64,000 bases of DNA from CAZMFZ01 sp046152935 (GTDB taxonomy: Bacteria > Bacteroidota > Bacteroidia > Cytophagales > UBA9547). Location: positions 1 to 64,000 of the forward strand of contig JBJXGB010000103.1 in the NCBI GenBank assembly GCA_046152935.1, read 5' to 3'. Of the stretch, positions 26,700 to 34,947 are shown piece by piece. Within the stretch, counting starts at the first letter, position 1, and each line of letters begins with the position of its first letter. The position numbers were made by a program, and so were the translations under genes. The notes beneath the pieces were generated by a model, which saw only the letters and a list, made by a program, of their open reading frames with translations, did not search any database and was not told the DNA's origin.

Positions 26700-28340
26700 A
26701 TGACGAACCTCACCTCTTCATCTGCTTGGAAATCGCTCGCGGCACACCACGAAAAAATACAAAATGTCGAAATAAAACAACTTTTTGAAGAAGATGCAGC
26801 TCGTTTCGATGACTTTTCTCTTTATTTCAATGATATTTTGGTAGATTATTCCAAAAATCGCATTGTCAAAGAGACATTTTTGCTGTTGATGAATCTTGCC
26901 AAACAAGCTGAAATAAAAGAATGGACTGCTAAAATGTTTAATGGAGAAAAGATAAATTTCACAGAAAATAGAGCCGTCTTGCATACCGCACTACGAAATA
27001 GAAGCAACAAACCAGTATTTTTTGAAGGAAAAGATGTGATGCCAGATATAAATAGAGTATTGGCACAAATGAAAGTTTTCACCGAAACAGTAAGATCAGG
27101 CGATTGGAAAGGCTATTCGGGAAATGCCATTACCGATGTAGTAAATATTGGCATTGGCGGCTCTGATTTAGGGCCAGTAATGGTGACAGAAGCACTCAAA
27201 CCTTATGGAAAACAAGATTTTAATGTGCATTTTGTATCAAATGTAGATGGAACTCATATTGTTGAAACCCTAAAAAATCTAAAACCCGAAACCACGCTTT
27301 TCATCATTGCCTCTAAAACCTTCACTACGCAAGAGACTTTGGCCAATGCCGAAAGTGCAAAAGCATGGTTTTTGAAAGCTGCCAAAGAGGAAACTGCAGT
27401 TGCCAAGCATTTTGTGGCCCTTTCTACCAATGCCGATGCTGTGACCAAATTTGGCATCGACACCGCCAATATGTTTGAATTTTGGGATTGGGTAGGCGGA
27501 CGCTATTCGCTGTGGAGTGCCATTGGATTATCAATTGCATTGTATATTGGGTTTGAAAATTTTGAAGAATTGCTACAAGGTGCCCACGAGATGGATATTC
27601 ATTTTTTAGAATCACCTTACGAACAAAATATTCCAATTATTTTGGCTTTGCTTGGTGTTTGGTACAATAATTTTTTCAATGCTCACAGCCACGCTTTATT
27701 GCCTTACGATCAATATATGCACCGTTTTGCAGCTTATTTTCAACAAGGAGATATGGAGAGCAATGGCAAATTTGTGACGAGAGATGGCGAAAGTGTCGAT
27801 TACGAAACTGGACCTATCATTTGGGGCGAGCCAGGCACAAACGGGCAACATGCTTTTTACCAACTCATTCACCAAGGCACAAAATTGATACCTTGCGATT
27901 TTTTGGCTCCAGCGCAAAGCCAAAACCCCATTGGAGAGCACCATACGTTGTTGCTTTCCAATTTCTTTGCCCAAACAGAAGCGTTGATGAAAGGGAAAAC
28001 CACAAAAGTGGCTCAAGCTGAATTAGAAAAAGCAGGAGTAGCTGCCAATGAATTAGAAAAAATATTACCCCACAAGGTTTTTAAAGGCAACAGGCCGACC
28101 AATAGCATAATGTTTAAAAAACTGACTCCAAAAGTGTTAGGATCTTTATTGGCCATGTACGAACATAAAATATTTGTACAAGGCATGATATGGCAGGTGA
28201 ATCCGTACGACCAGTGGGGCGTAGAATTGGGCAAGCAACTTGCAAAAGTAATATTGCCAGAATTGGAAAATGCAGAGAAAGTTACCAGCCACGACAGCTC
28301 AACCAATGGCTTAATCAATTGGTGGAAATCGAATAAATAA
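26700..28340 (+). CDS. pgi: Glucose-6-phosphate isomerase
   Basis: A 546-residue isomerase linking glucose-6-phosphate and fructose-6-phosphate. Both family signatures are present: VVNIGIGGSDLGPVMVTEAL and FEFWDWVGGRYSLWSAIGLS, then the catalytic segment GESVDYETGPIIWGEPGTNG with the Glu and His (QHAFYQLIHQG) and the conserved Lys near the end (NPYDQWGVELGKQLA). It is cytoplasmic and of normal length. The gene is followed by a long perfect hairpin terminator and appears monocistronic. Confidence 0.97.
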   Translation: MTNLTSSSAWKSLAAHHEKIQNVEIKQLFEEDAARFDDFSLYFNDILVDYSKNRIVKETFLLLMNLAKQAEIKEWTAKMFNGEKINFTENRAVLHTALRNRSNKPVFFEGKDVMPDINRVLAQMKVFTETVRSGDWKGYSGNAITDVVNIGIGGSDLGPVMVTEALKPYGKQDFNVHFVSNVDGTHIVETLKNLKPETTLFIIASKTFTTQETLANAESAKAWFLKAAKEETAVAKHFVALSTNADAVTKFGIDTANMFEFWDWVGGRYSLWSAIGLSIALYIGFENFEELLQGAHEMDIHFLESPYEQNIPIILALLGVWYNNFFNAHSHALLPYDQYMHRFAAYFQQGDMESNGKFVTRDGESVDYETGPIIWGEPGTNGQHAFYQLIHQGTKLIPCDFLAPAQSQNPIGEHHTLLLSNFFAQTEALMKGKTTKVAQAELEKAGVAANELEKILPHKVFKGNRPTNSIMFKKLTPKVLGSLLAMYEHKIFVQGMIWQVNPYDQWGVELGKQLAKVILPELENAEKVTSHDSSTNGLINWWKSNK

Positions 28341-28435
28341 ATATTCTGCGAGGTAAAAAGGTATTAGTATATTGACAATGAGCACATTCTATCTCTCATT
28401 CTCTCTCGTTAGTAGTTCTGAATAATAAAAAAAAT

Positions 28436-28476
28436 AAACCTACAAGTATTTGAATAAATCAAATACTTGTAGGTTT
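28436..28476 (+). terminator. Long hairpin terminator after pgi
   Basis: An 18-bp perfect stem (28436-28453 with 28459-28476, arms AAACCTACAAGTATTTGA) closes over a 5-base loop. Its arms contain A and T runs, so it may work in both directions. Confidence 0.8.
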
Positions 28477-28558
28477 TAACCTTAATATAGCTATTTTTAC
28501 CAAGCGAATACGCATCATTATATCATAAATTTATTTTTACATCCTCATTTAAAATATT

Positions 28559-29419
28559 ATGAATAAGCCGACAATGCAATATATAGCCATCGTACTTTTT
28601 TCAATCATTTTTTTAAGTACCAATGCACAAGAAGTGCTGGGAGGTAAATACCAAGATAAAAAAGGCCGCCCAATTCGGTTCAACATTATCAAAACAAATT
28701 TATTTGGTTGGCCTTTGGGCATGTATAACGTTACTTACGAACGAAAATTGACTAAAACATATTCGGCATTGTTGGGAGTCACTATTTATGGAACTCCTGC
28801 TATATCACCAATTACTCTTGATGTTTTGGGAAACAAAGCCCAAACGAGCGTTTCTTCGTCTGGTTTTGCTATTTCGCCAGAGTTCAGATGGTATGTAGGT
28901 AAACATGGTGCACCTAGAGGTTACTATTTTGGTATTTATATTCCTATTATCAATTATAACGGCACTGTAGATCAAAATACCACGCTTTTTACATTGCAAC
29001 AAGGAAATAGTATTCCTTTTGAGGCCAATGGCAATTTTAGTCCAAATTTCACTTTTTATGGTGTTGGGCTTTCAGGCGGACCTCAATTTATTATTGCCAA
29101 TCGAGTATCAGTAGAGTTATTTTTGAATATTGCCATTGGTATTTACAGCCTCAATTCATTAAATTATGGCTTGAAAGGTGATAATTCATCGCAGATAACC
29201 ACTATTTTACCCAATGGAAATTATACTGCCAACCAATTGCGATTGGCGGGAATCGTAGTAGAAGATACACCAGAATATACTTATCAAATCAGCACAAACA
29301 GCAATGGCAGCAAGAGCCTGGTTACAAACTACGATAAAGTAGAAACTCTAGAAAGTAGGTCTGGCATTTTACCTTTGCCAAGAATTGGATTTACAGTCGG
29401 CTATGCTTTTGGGAAGTAA
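28559..29419 (+). CDS. Predicted outer-membrane beta-barrel protein, function unknown
   Basis: A 286-residue protein with a signal peptide (FSIIFLSTNAQ). The mature part alternates polar and apolar residues and has the usual strands of a small barrel (FNIIKTNLFGWPLGMYNVTY, YSALLGVTIYG, GFAISPEFRWYVG, RVSVELFLNIAIG, IGFTVGYAFG). It ends GYAFGK, close to a barrel's terminal aromatic strand. I do not recognise a specific family; it resembles the DUF3575-like small barrels common in Bacteroidota. It has its own upstream region after the pgi terminator. Confidence 0.65.
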   Translation: MNKPTMQYIAIVLFSIIFLSTNAQEVLGGKYQDKKGRPIRFNIIKTNLFGWPLGMYNVTYERKLTKTYSALLGVTIYGTPAISPITLDVLGNKAQTSVSSSGFAISPEFRWYVGKHGAPRGYYFGIYIPIINYNGTVDQNTTLFTLQQGNSIPFEANGNFSPNFTFYGVGLSGGPQFIIANRVSVELFLNIAIGIYSLNSLNYGLKGDNSSQITTILPNGNYTANQLRLAGIVVEDTPEYTYQISTNSNGSKSLVTNYDKVETLESRSGILPLPRIGFTVGYAFGK

Positions 29420-29540
29420 AGAAGCAAAAGCTGTTTTTCGCACAAATAAATAAACTAAATGCCTAATGGGAAGGGTATATCCAAATGGAAAGGATATAAT
29501 ATTTACCATTTGGCATCTACTGCTTACCAAGCTAGATTTT

Positions 29541-30986
29541 TTATCCTTTAACTTCAGCGATTTCGGTTACCGATTTCAAATATTTATACAGAAGCCTCAC
29601 TCCTACTCCAGTACCAGATTTGCCACGGTAATTGTCTTCTTTCTTCAAAAAAGCAGTACCCGCAATATCGAAATGTAACCAAGGATAAGAAGTAAAGTGT
29701 TTTAAAAACATACCAGCAGTGATGGCTCCAGCTTCGCTGCCCCCAATATTTTGAAAATCGGCAATATCAGATTTGAGTTGATCGGCATATTCATCCCAAA
29801 GCGGAAACTGTACCAAACGCTCATGTACATGATGGCCTGCTTTTTCTATTTGGCTTTTAATTTCATCAGTAGCAGTACCCATGTATACGCTGCCCTCAGT
29901 GCCAGTGGCTCTCATGGCAGAGCCAGTAAGTGTGGCCAGGTCAAAAACTAGCTGAGGATTGTATTTTTTGGCATAGGCCAAGGCATCTGCCAATATCAAA
30001 CGCCCTTCAGCATCCGTATTTAACACTTCTACCGTAGTGCCATCAAACATTTCTATCACATCGCCTGGCACGTAAGCATTGCCGTCTAGCCGATTTTCGG
30101 TAGCAGGTATCAAGCCAATAATATGAATCGGTAGCTTATTTTCAGCAACGGCCACAAATGTTCCCACTACTGCAGCGGCTCCAGCCATGTCGCATTTCAT
30201 CCAATCGAGAGAGTCTGCTGGCTTTAAACTATAGCCGCCCGTATCGTACACTACTCCTTTCCCTACCAAAATTATCGGTTTTTCATTTGTGGGGTGTTTG
30301 GGTTTATATTCCAAAACATTGAAAGTTGGATGGTTTTTCGAGCCTTTATTTACAGCCAAAAGTCCACCCATTTTCAGGCTTTCTATTTTCGATTTGTTGA
30401 ATACTTCTACTTTAAAACCATGTTCTTTGCCCAAGGCTTCAATTTCTTCACTCAAAACTTCGGCAGTAAGGTACGAAAGTGGCTCGTTTACCAAATCTCT
30501 AGCCGTAAATACCGCTTTTGCTATGTTCGATAGCTCTTTCAATTGCGATTTATCGAGAGATAAATCTATGGCAAATACAGATTCTAAAGTGTGTTTTTTC
30601 TTGTCAGATTTATACTTTAAAAAGCGATAACTGCCTAGTAGCAAGCCCTCTGTAAAATCTAATATATTTAACGTGCTTGGTGTATTGTTCTCAATTTGGA
30701 GGTCTGTAATTTTATATTCATCTGCCAATTTTTGTATTTCAAAGCCCAGTCTACGGAGTTTTTCTGCTTTTTTGGGAATATCTTGCTCTTGCGGTTTTTG
30801 CACCAAAAACACATATCTGGTATATTGATTGAGAATAATAATCTCTTTTTTCTGCGAAATTTGGGTTTTTACGAAACTGGTTTCTGCTTCGTTCGTCACA
30901 ATATCAGTAAGTTCTTTTAGTTCATTATACAAAACCACCAAATGGATATTTTCTCTGGTCTGTTCTATTTGTTTGAGCGAAATCAT
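29541..30986 (-). CDS. pepA: Leucyl aminopeptidase (M17)
   Basis: A 481-residue M17 aminopeptidase that removes N-terminal residues from peptides using two metal ions. The N-terminal domain (to about residue 160) is divergent, as usual. The catalytic domain shows VGKGVVYDTGGYSLKPADSL (metal and catalytic Lys), MKCDMAGAAAVVG (metal Asp), EVLNTDAEGRLILADAL (family signature with metal Asp/Glu and catalytic Arg), and ATLTGSAMRATG. It is cytoplasmic. There are no signs of damage. It is transcribed on the same strand as hppA, whose terminator lies about 90 bases upstream of this gene. Confidence 0.93.
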   Translation of the reverse strand: MISLKQIEQTRENIHLVVLYNELKELTDIVTNEAETSFVKTQISQKKEIIILNQYTRYVFLVQKPQEQDIPKKAEKLRRLGFEIQKLADEYKITDLQIENNTPSTLNILDFTEGLLLGSYRFLKYKSDKKKHTLESVFAIDLSLDKSQLKELSNIAKAVFTARDLVNEPLSYLTAEVLSEEIEALGKEHGFKVEVFNKSKIESLKMGGLLAVNKGSKNHPTFNVLEYKPKHPTNEKPIILVGKGVVYDTGGYSLKPADSLDWMKCDMAGAAAVVGTFVAVAENKLPIHIIGLIPATENRLDGNAYVPGDVIEMFDGTTVEVLNTDAEGRLILADALAYAKKYNPQLVFDLATLTGSAMRATGTEGSVYMGTATDEIKSQIEKAGHHVHERLVQFPLWDEYADQLKSDIADFQNIGGSEAGAITAGMFLKHFTSYPWLHFDIAGTAFLKKEDNYRGKSGTGVGVRLLYKYLKSVTEIAEVKG

Positions 30987-31075
30987 AGCTATTTAATTTT
31001 GAGCTTTGAAATTGATTGAATTATTGTTGAAATGCAATAAAATGAAAAAATAATGGCGATAAAGTCAAAACATGT

Positions 31076-31116
31076 AAAAGCCGCACTTTAATTTATCAAA
31101 TTAAAATACGGCTTTT
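31076..31116 (-). terminator. Terminator after hppA
   Basis: Two 19-base arms (31076-31094, 31098-31116) pair fully on the minus-strand transcript with two G-U pairs and a 3-base loop, and the transcript ends in T-run. On the plus strand the same positions are C-A mismatches, so it points to the hppA transcript. Confidence 0.82.
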
Positions 31117-31143
31117 TATGGTATCATGAGCAGTATGAAATAC

Positions 31144-33318
31144 TTATTGCTTAGCTTTATTATAAGAAATCTCTACTTTCTTTTGGTTATTGAACTGCTG
31201 CAATTCCGCCTTTTTATCAATATGAATGGTTTTCAATGCTGGTGCAATTACCAATGAAACAATCGACATTAATTTAATCAATATATTCATTGAAGGTCCA
31301 GAAGTGTCTTTGAATGGATCGCCAACTGTGTCGCCTGTGACAGCCGCTTTGTGCGGTTCAGATTTTTTATAATACATTTCGCCATTAATCAACACGCCTT
31401 TCTCAAATGATTTCTTCGCATTATCCCAAGCACCACCTGCATTTGATTGGAAAATCGCCATCAAAACGCCTGAAACAGTAACACCTGCCAACAAACCTCC
31501 CAAAACTTCAGGGCCAAACAAAAAACCAACAATAATTGGAGAAGTGATAGCCAAAGCACCCGGTAAAATCATTTCGCGAATAGCAGCTTTGGTAGAAATG
31601 GCGACACATTTATCGTATTCGGGAACGCCAGTTCCGTCCATAATTCCTTTGATTTCACGGAATTGTCTGCGAACTTCCTCTACCATTGCCATAGCTGCAC
31701 GCCCTACAGCACTTATAGCCATAGCTGAAAATACGAATGGTATCATTCCACCTACGAACAAACCAGCCAATACCTCCGCTTTGTAAATATCAATGGATGA
31801 AATACCAGCCAGACCTACGAAAGCTGCAAACAAGGCAAGCGATGTCAAAGCAGCGGAGGCAATGGCAAAACCTTTGCCAGTTGCTGCAGTAGTATTTCCA
31901 ACAGCATCAAGAATATCTGTTTTCTCACGCACTTCGGCTGGCAAATGGCTCATTTCAGCAATTCCACCCGCATTATCTGCAATTGGACCAAAAGCATCAA
32001 TCGCCAATTGCATGGCCGTAGTTGCCATCATTCCAGCGGCTGCGATTGAAACCCCATACAAGCCTGCAAAATAATAAGACATATAAATACCAGCCGCCAA
32101 AACCAGAATAGGCAATGCTGTCGACATCATTCCTACACTCAAACCACCAATGACATTTGTAGCGTGGCCAGTTGCCGATTGGCGAATAATACTCAAAACT
32201 GGGCCTTTGCCCATGGCTGTATAGTATTCGGTGATGATAGATATAAGTGCACCTACCAACAATCCTGTGAGAATGGCAAAAAACACACCGTCAGATGTAA
32301 ATTCTGTGCCACGTAACGTTAAAGTAGCTGGTAAAATATTTTTGACGATAAAATAAGAAGCCACGGCTGTTAAAAGCACCGAAGCCCAGTTGCCTTTGTT
32401 TAGTGCAGCTTGCACATCGCCCCCCTCTTTGACACTCACGAAAAACGTACCAATGACGGAAAAGATAATCCCTGCTCCTGCTATTACCATGGGTAAAAGA
32501 ATGGGAGAAAGTCCACCAAAATTATCTAAAGCAATTGTTTCGCGACCTAAAACCATGGTTGCCAACACGGTAGCTACATAGGAACCAAATAAATCAGCTC
32601 CCATTCCAGCCACATCACCTACATTATCTCCTACATTATCCGCAATAGTTGCTGGATTTCTTGGATCATCTTCTGGAATGCCAGCTTCTACCTTTCCAAC
32701 CAAATCAGCACCTACATCGGCAGCTTTGGTGTAAATACCACCACCAACGCGGGCAAATAAGGCTATACTTTCAGCTCCTAGTGAAAATCCTGTTAATACT
32801 TCTATGGCTCTTTCCATTCCTTCGCCATTTGGCGAGCCTCCATTCACAAATATAAAATAGAACGCGATGAACAATGAACCCAAACCCATAACAGCCAAGC
32901 CTGCAACACCCATTCCCATCACAGTACCACCTGTAAACGACACTTTCAAAGCCCTTGCCAAACTCGTTTTTGCTGCCTCAGCAGTACGTACATTGGCTTT
33001 GGTAGCCACTCTCATACCAATAAAACCTGCTAGTGCAGAGAGGATTGCACCAACTAAAAATGACCCGATTACGAGCGGATGAGATTTGTCATTGGCCGTT
33101 CCTAAAAAAAACAAAAGCAAACAGGCAATGGCTGCAAAATAAGCCATCACTTTATATTCTGCTTTTAGAAATGCCATTGCGCCATCGGCAATATTCTTGG
33201 CAATCCACTTCATGCGGTCGTCTCCATCATTTTGTTTGGTAATCCAGTTTGATAAAAACAAAGCATAAAACAAAGAACCTAGCCCAATTAGCGGTACTAC
33301 GTAGAAAATAATATTCAT
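31144..33318 (-). CDS. hppA: Membrane-bound ion-translocating pyrophosphatase, K+-dependent type
   Basis: A 724-residue, multi-helix membrane protein that couples pyrophosphate hydrolysis to H+ or Na+ export. The pyrophosphate-binding motif GGGIYTKAADVGADLVGKVE and the acidic DDPRNPATIADNVGDNVGD are complete, with a second acidic cluster (DAFGPIADNAGGIAEM). The segment GNTTAATGKGFAIAS carries Ala where the K+-independent class has Lys, which assigns the K+-dependent class by established rules; whether H+ or Na+ is moved cannot be told. The soluble Ppa is also encoded in this window (47.9-48.4 kb). A promoter with TTAG/TATATTTG lies upstream. Confidence 0.95.
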   Translation of the reverse strand: MNIIFYVVPLIGLGSLFYALFLSNWITKQNDGDDRMKWIAKNIADGAMAFLKAEYKVMAYFAAIACLLLFFLGTANDKSHPLVIGSFLVGAILSALAGFIGMRVATKANVRTAEAAKTSLARALKVSFTGGTVMGMGVAGLAVMGLGSLFIAFYFIFVNGGSPNGEGMERAIEVLTGFSLGAESIALFARVGGGIYTKAADVGADLVGKVEAGIPEDDPRNPATIADNVGDNVGDVAGMGADLFGSYVATVLATMVLGRETIALDNFGGLSPILLPMVIAGAGIIFSVIGTFFVSVKEGGDVQAALNKGNWASVLLTAVASYFIVKNILPATLTLRGTEFTSDGVFFAILTGLLVGALISIITEYYTAMGKGPVLSIIRQSATGHATNVIGGLSVGMMSTALPILVLAAGIYMSYYFAGLYGVSIAAAGMMATTAMQLAIDAFGPIADNAGGIAEMSHLPAEVREKTDILDAVGNTTAATGKGFAIASAALTSLALFAAFVGLAGISSIDIYKAEVLAGLFVGGMIPFVFSAMAISAVGRAAMAMVEEVRRQFREIKGIMDGTGVPEYDKCVAISTKAAIREMILPGALAITSPIIVGFLFGPEVLGGLLAGVTVSGVLMAIFQSNAGGAWDNAKKSFEKGVLINGEMYYKKSEPHKAAVTGDTVGDPFKDTSGPSMNILIKLMSIVSLVIAPALKTIHIDKKAELQQFNNQKKVEISYNKAKQ

Positions 33319-33377
33319 AAGAAGTGATTTGAGTTTTTATTTATTTTCAGTTAAAAATTTTGAATCTGTACGAAATG

Positions 33378-33408
33378 CAAATATAAGTGGGCAATTACAT
33401 TATGCTAA
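33378..33408 (-). promoter_or_regulatory. Promoter of hppA
   Basis: On the minus strand TTAG, a 19-base spacer and TATATTTG fit the consensus with one -33 mismatch. It lies 60 bases upstream of the hppA ATG. Confidence 0.5.
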
Positions 33409-33485
33409 TATACAACTCTAATTTTTCGTCTATTTATACTATTCTTATAAAAAATTGAATTTTAACATAGTATAAAATTTGAAAT

Positions 33486-34589
33486 CTAACTCAATTTCAA
33501 TCTGTAATTAGTACTTCTACCACCAGCTTCATCCTTTAGAAGCATACCTTTGTTTATTAAATCCTGTATGTCGCGCAAGGCGGTATCAGGTGAGCATTTG
33601 TTCATTTTAGCCCATTTGGAAGAATTTAAACTGCCAAAAAGATCATCAAAAAGCTTATTTAGCATTAACCTTTGCCTTTCATTAAGCGGAGCTTGGGCAT
33701 GTTTTTGCCAAAATTGAGCCTTTGATAGTACGTTTTTGAGCGTTTCATCACTTGCTACAAGCGCACTCAAAAGACAATCTAAGTACCACTGGAGCCATTC
33801 CGTTATATCCAGACTTCCTCTTGAAGAGAGCTCAAGTATTTCATAATAGCCTTTTCGCTGTATGCGTATTTGGGCAGACAAACTGTAAAATCTTTGACTA
33901 GTACCATCAGCCCTAGCGAGCTGCATGTCTGCCAAAGCACGTGCTATACGCCCATTTCCATCGTCAAAAGGGTGTATGGTCACAAACCAAAAATGAGCCA
34001 AAGCAGATTTCAAAACTGGATCTAATGTATCGGCATTATTGAACCAATCGAGAAAAGTTTCCATTTCATATTCGAGCTTTGAGGCATCAGGTGCTTGAAA
34101 ATGCACACGTTCACGGCCCATTGCCCCTGAAACTACCTGCATTGGACCAGTATTATCATCTCGCCATTTGCCCACCACTATATCGTACATTCCACTTTTG
34201 CCCATAGGAAATAATGCCAAATGCCAACCAAATAGCCGCTCTTTGGTCAGTGGCTCATTGAAATTTTGTGTGGCATCAAGCATCATTCCTACCACTCCCT
34301 CCACATTGCGATCGGAAGGTATAAGCCCAGCTACTTCTATACCCAAACGCCTTGCTACAGATGACCGCACTTGATCTGGATTTATAAAAACACCTTCTAT
34401 TTCTGACGATTTTAACACATCAAGTGTTGCAGTATCTAATATCGCTTCTTCTTGCATTGTAAAGCCTAAAGAAGACATATAGCCTAATAACTTGCCTTGC
34501 TTGTTCCTTACTAGACCAAGCGCATGGCTCAAACTTTCTAAATCGTATCGAAAATGTGGCCAATATTTAGATTCGTATACATATGTCAT
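33486..34589 (-). CDS. Fic family protein (DUF4172-Fic-winged helix)
   Basis: A 367-residue Fic protein. The N-terminal DUF4172-like region (YVYESKYWPHFRYDLESL) carries the self-inhibition motif SSEIEG at residues 61-66, the [S/T]xxxE[G/N] pattern that blocks AMP transfer in class II Fic proteins. The catalytic motif HPFDDGNGRIAR is intact at residues 206-217. The C-terminal ~70 residues (LNERQRLMLNKLFDDL, WAKMNKCSPDTALRDIQDLI, GRSTNYRLKL) form a winged-helix DNA-binding domain. Fic enzymes transfer AMP from ATP to hydroxyl groups of target proteins; the target is unknown. Upstream are six copies of a short motif, which invites an autoregulation hypothesis. No antitoxin gene is adjacent. Confidence 0.92.
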   Translation of the reverse strand: MTYVYESKYWPHFRYDLESLSHALGLVRNKQGKLLGYMSSLGFTMQEEAILDTATLDVLKSSEIEGVFINPDQVRSSVARRLGIEVAGLIPSDRNVEGVVGMMLDATQNFNEPLTKERLFGWHLALFPMGKSGMYDIVVGKWRDDNTGPMQVVSGAMGRERVHFQAPDASKLEYEMETFLDWFNNADTLDPVLKSALAHFWFVTIHPFDDGNGRIARALADMQLARADGTSQRFYSLSAQIRIQRKGYYEILELSSRGSLDITEWLQWYLDCLLSALVASDETLKNVLSKAQFWQKHAQAPLNERQRLMLNKLFDDLFGSLNSSKWAKMNKCSPDTALRDIQDLINKGMLLKDEAGGRSTNYRLKLS

Positions 34590-34947
34590 TTATTCTCCTC
34601 ACATCATGCAACAAATATACCACCTATTCTCCGCAAATAAAATTATTCTCCGCACATTTTACGGCAAATAACACCACTAATCACCGGAAAACGCCACAAA
34701 AATGGAATAATTGTAGTTCATGCGGAGAATAGCGTTGCTATTCTCCGCATAAATAGCGGTAATTAAAGACATTATTCTCCGCAAGACTTTTTTATATTTT
34801 GAGTAATGAATAAAAAAACAGCCTTGAGATTTAAGCCTATTGCGTAGAAATTGACAATGATGAAACACTAAAAAAATCTCTTTTAATTATTGACAATCTA
34901 CCTCTGTATTTTTTGATATATTTAGGCTTCAGAACAACATACTTAAT
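34590..34947. other. 358-base intergenic region between fic and the M1 peptidase gene
   Basis: It holds the motif cluster described separately, and near its right end TATATTTA (7 of 8 to the -7 consensus) before the M1 peptidase. No gene is seen. Confidence 0.6.
34591..34783. promoter_or_regulatory. Six copies of TATTCTCCGCA, including a perfect 14-bp inverted repeat, upstream of fic
   Basis: Plus-strand copies are at 34591-34601 (CTCA variant), 34625-34635, 34644-34654, 34739-34749 and 34773-34783; a reverse copy is at 34721-34731. The reverse copy and the copy at 34739 form ATGCGGAGAATAGC-GTT-GCTATTCTCCGCAT, a perfect 14-bp inverted repeat (34720-34750). Centre spacings are 34, 19, 77, 18 and 34 bases. 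All lie in the leader region of fic on the opposite strand. On the fic strand the first copy reads TGAGGAGAATAA directly before ATG and so also looks like a ribosome binding site. Confidence 0.8.

Noticed and set aside
34591..34783. Possible CRISPR array or mobile-element ends upstream of fic
   Set aside because: Copies are only 11 bases, unevenly spaced, and in both orientations; no transposase or direct repeats are found, so a regulatory cluster is more likely.
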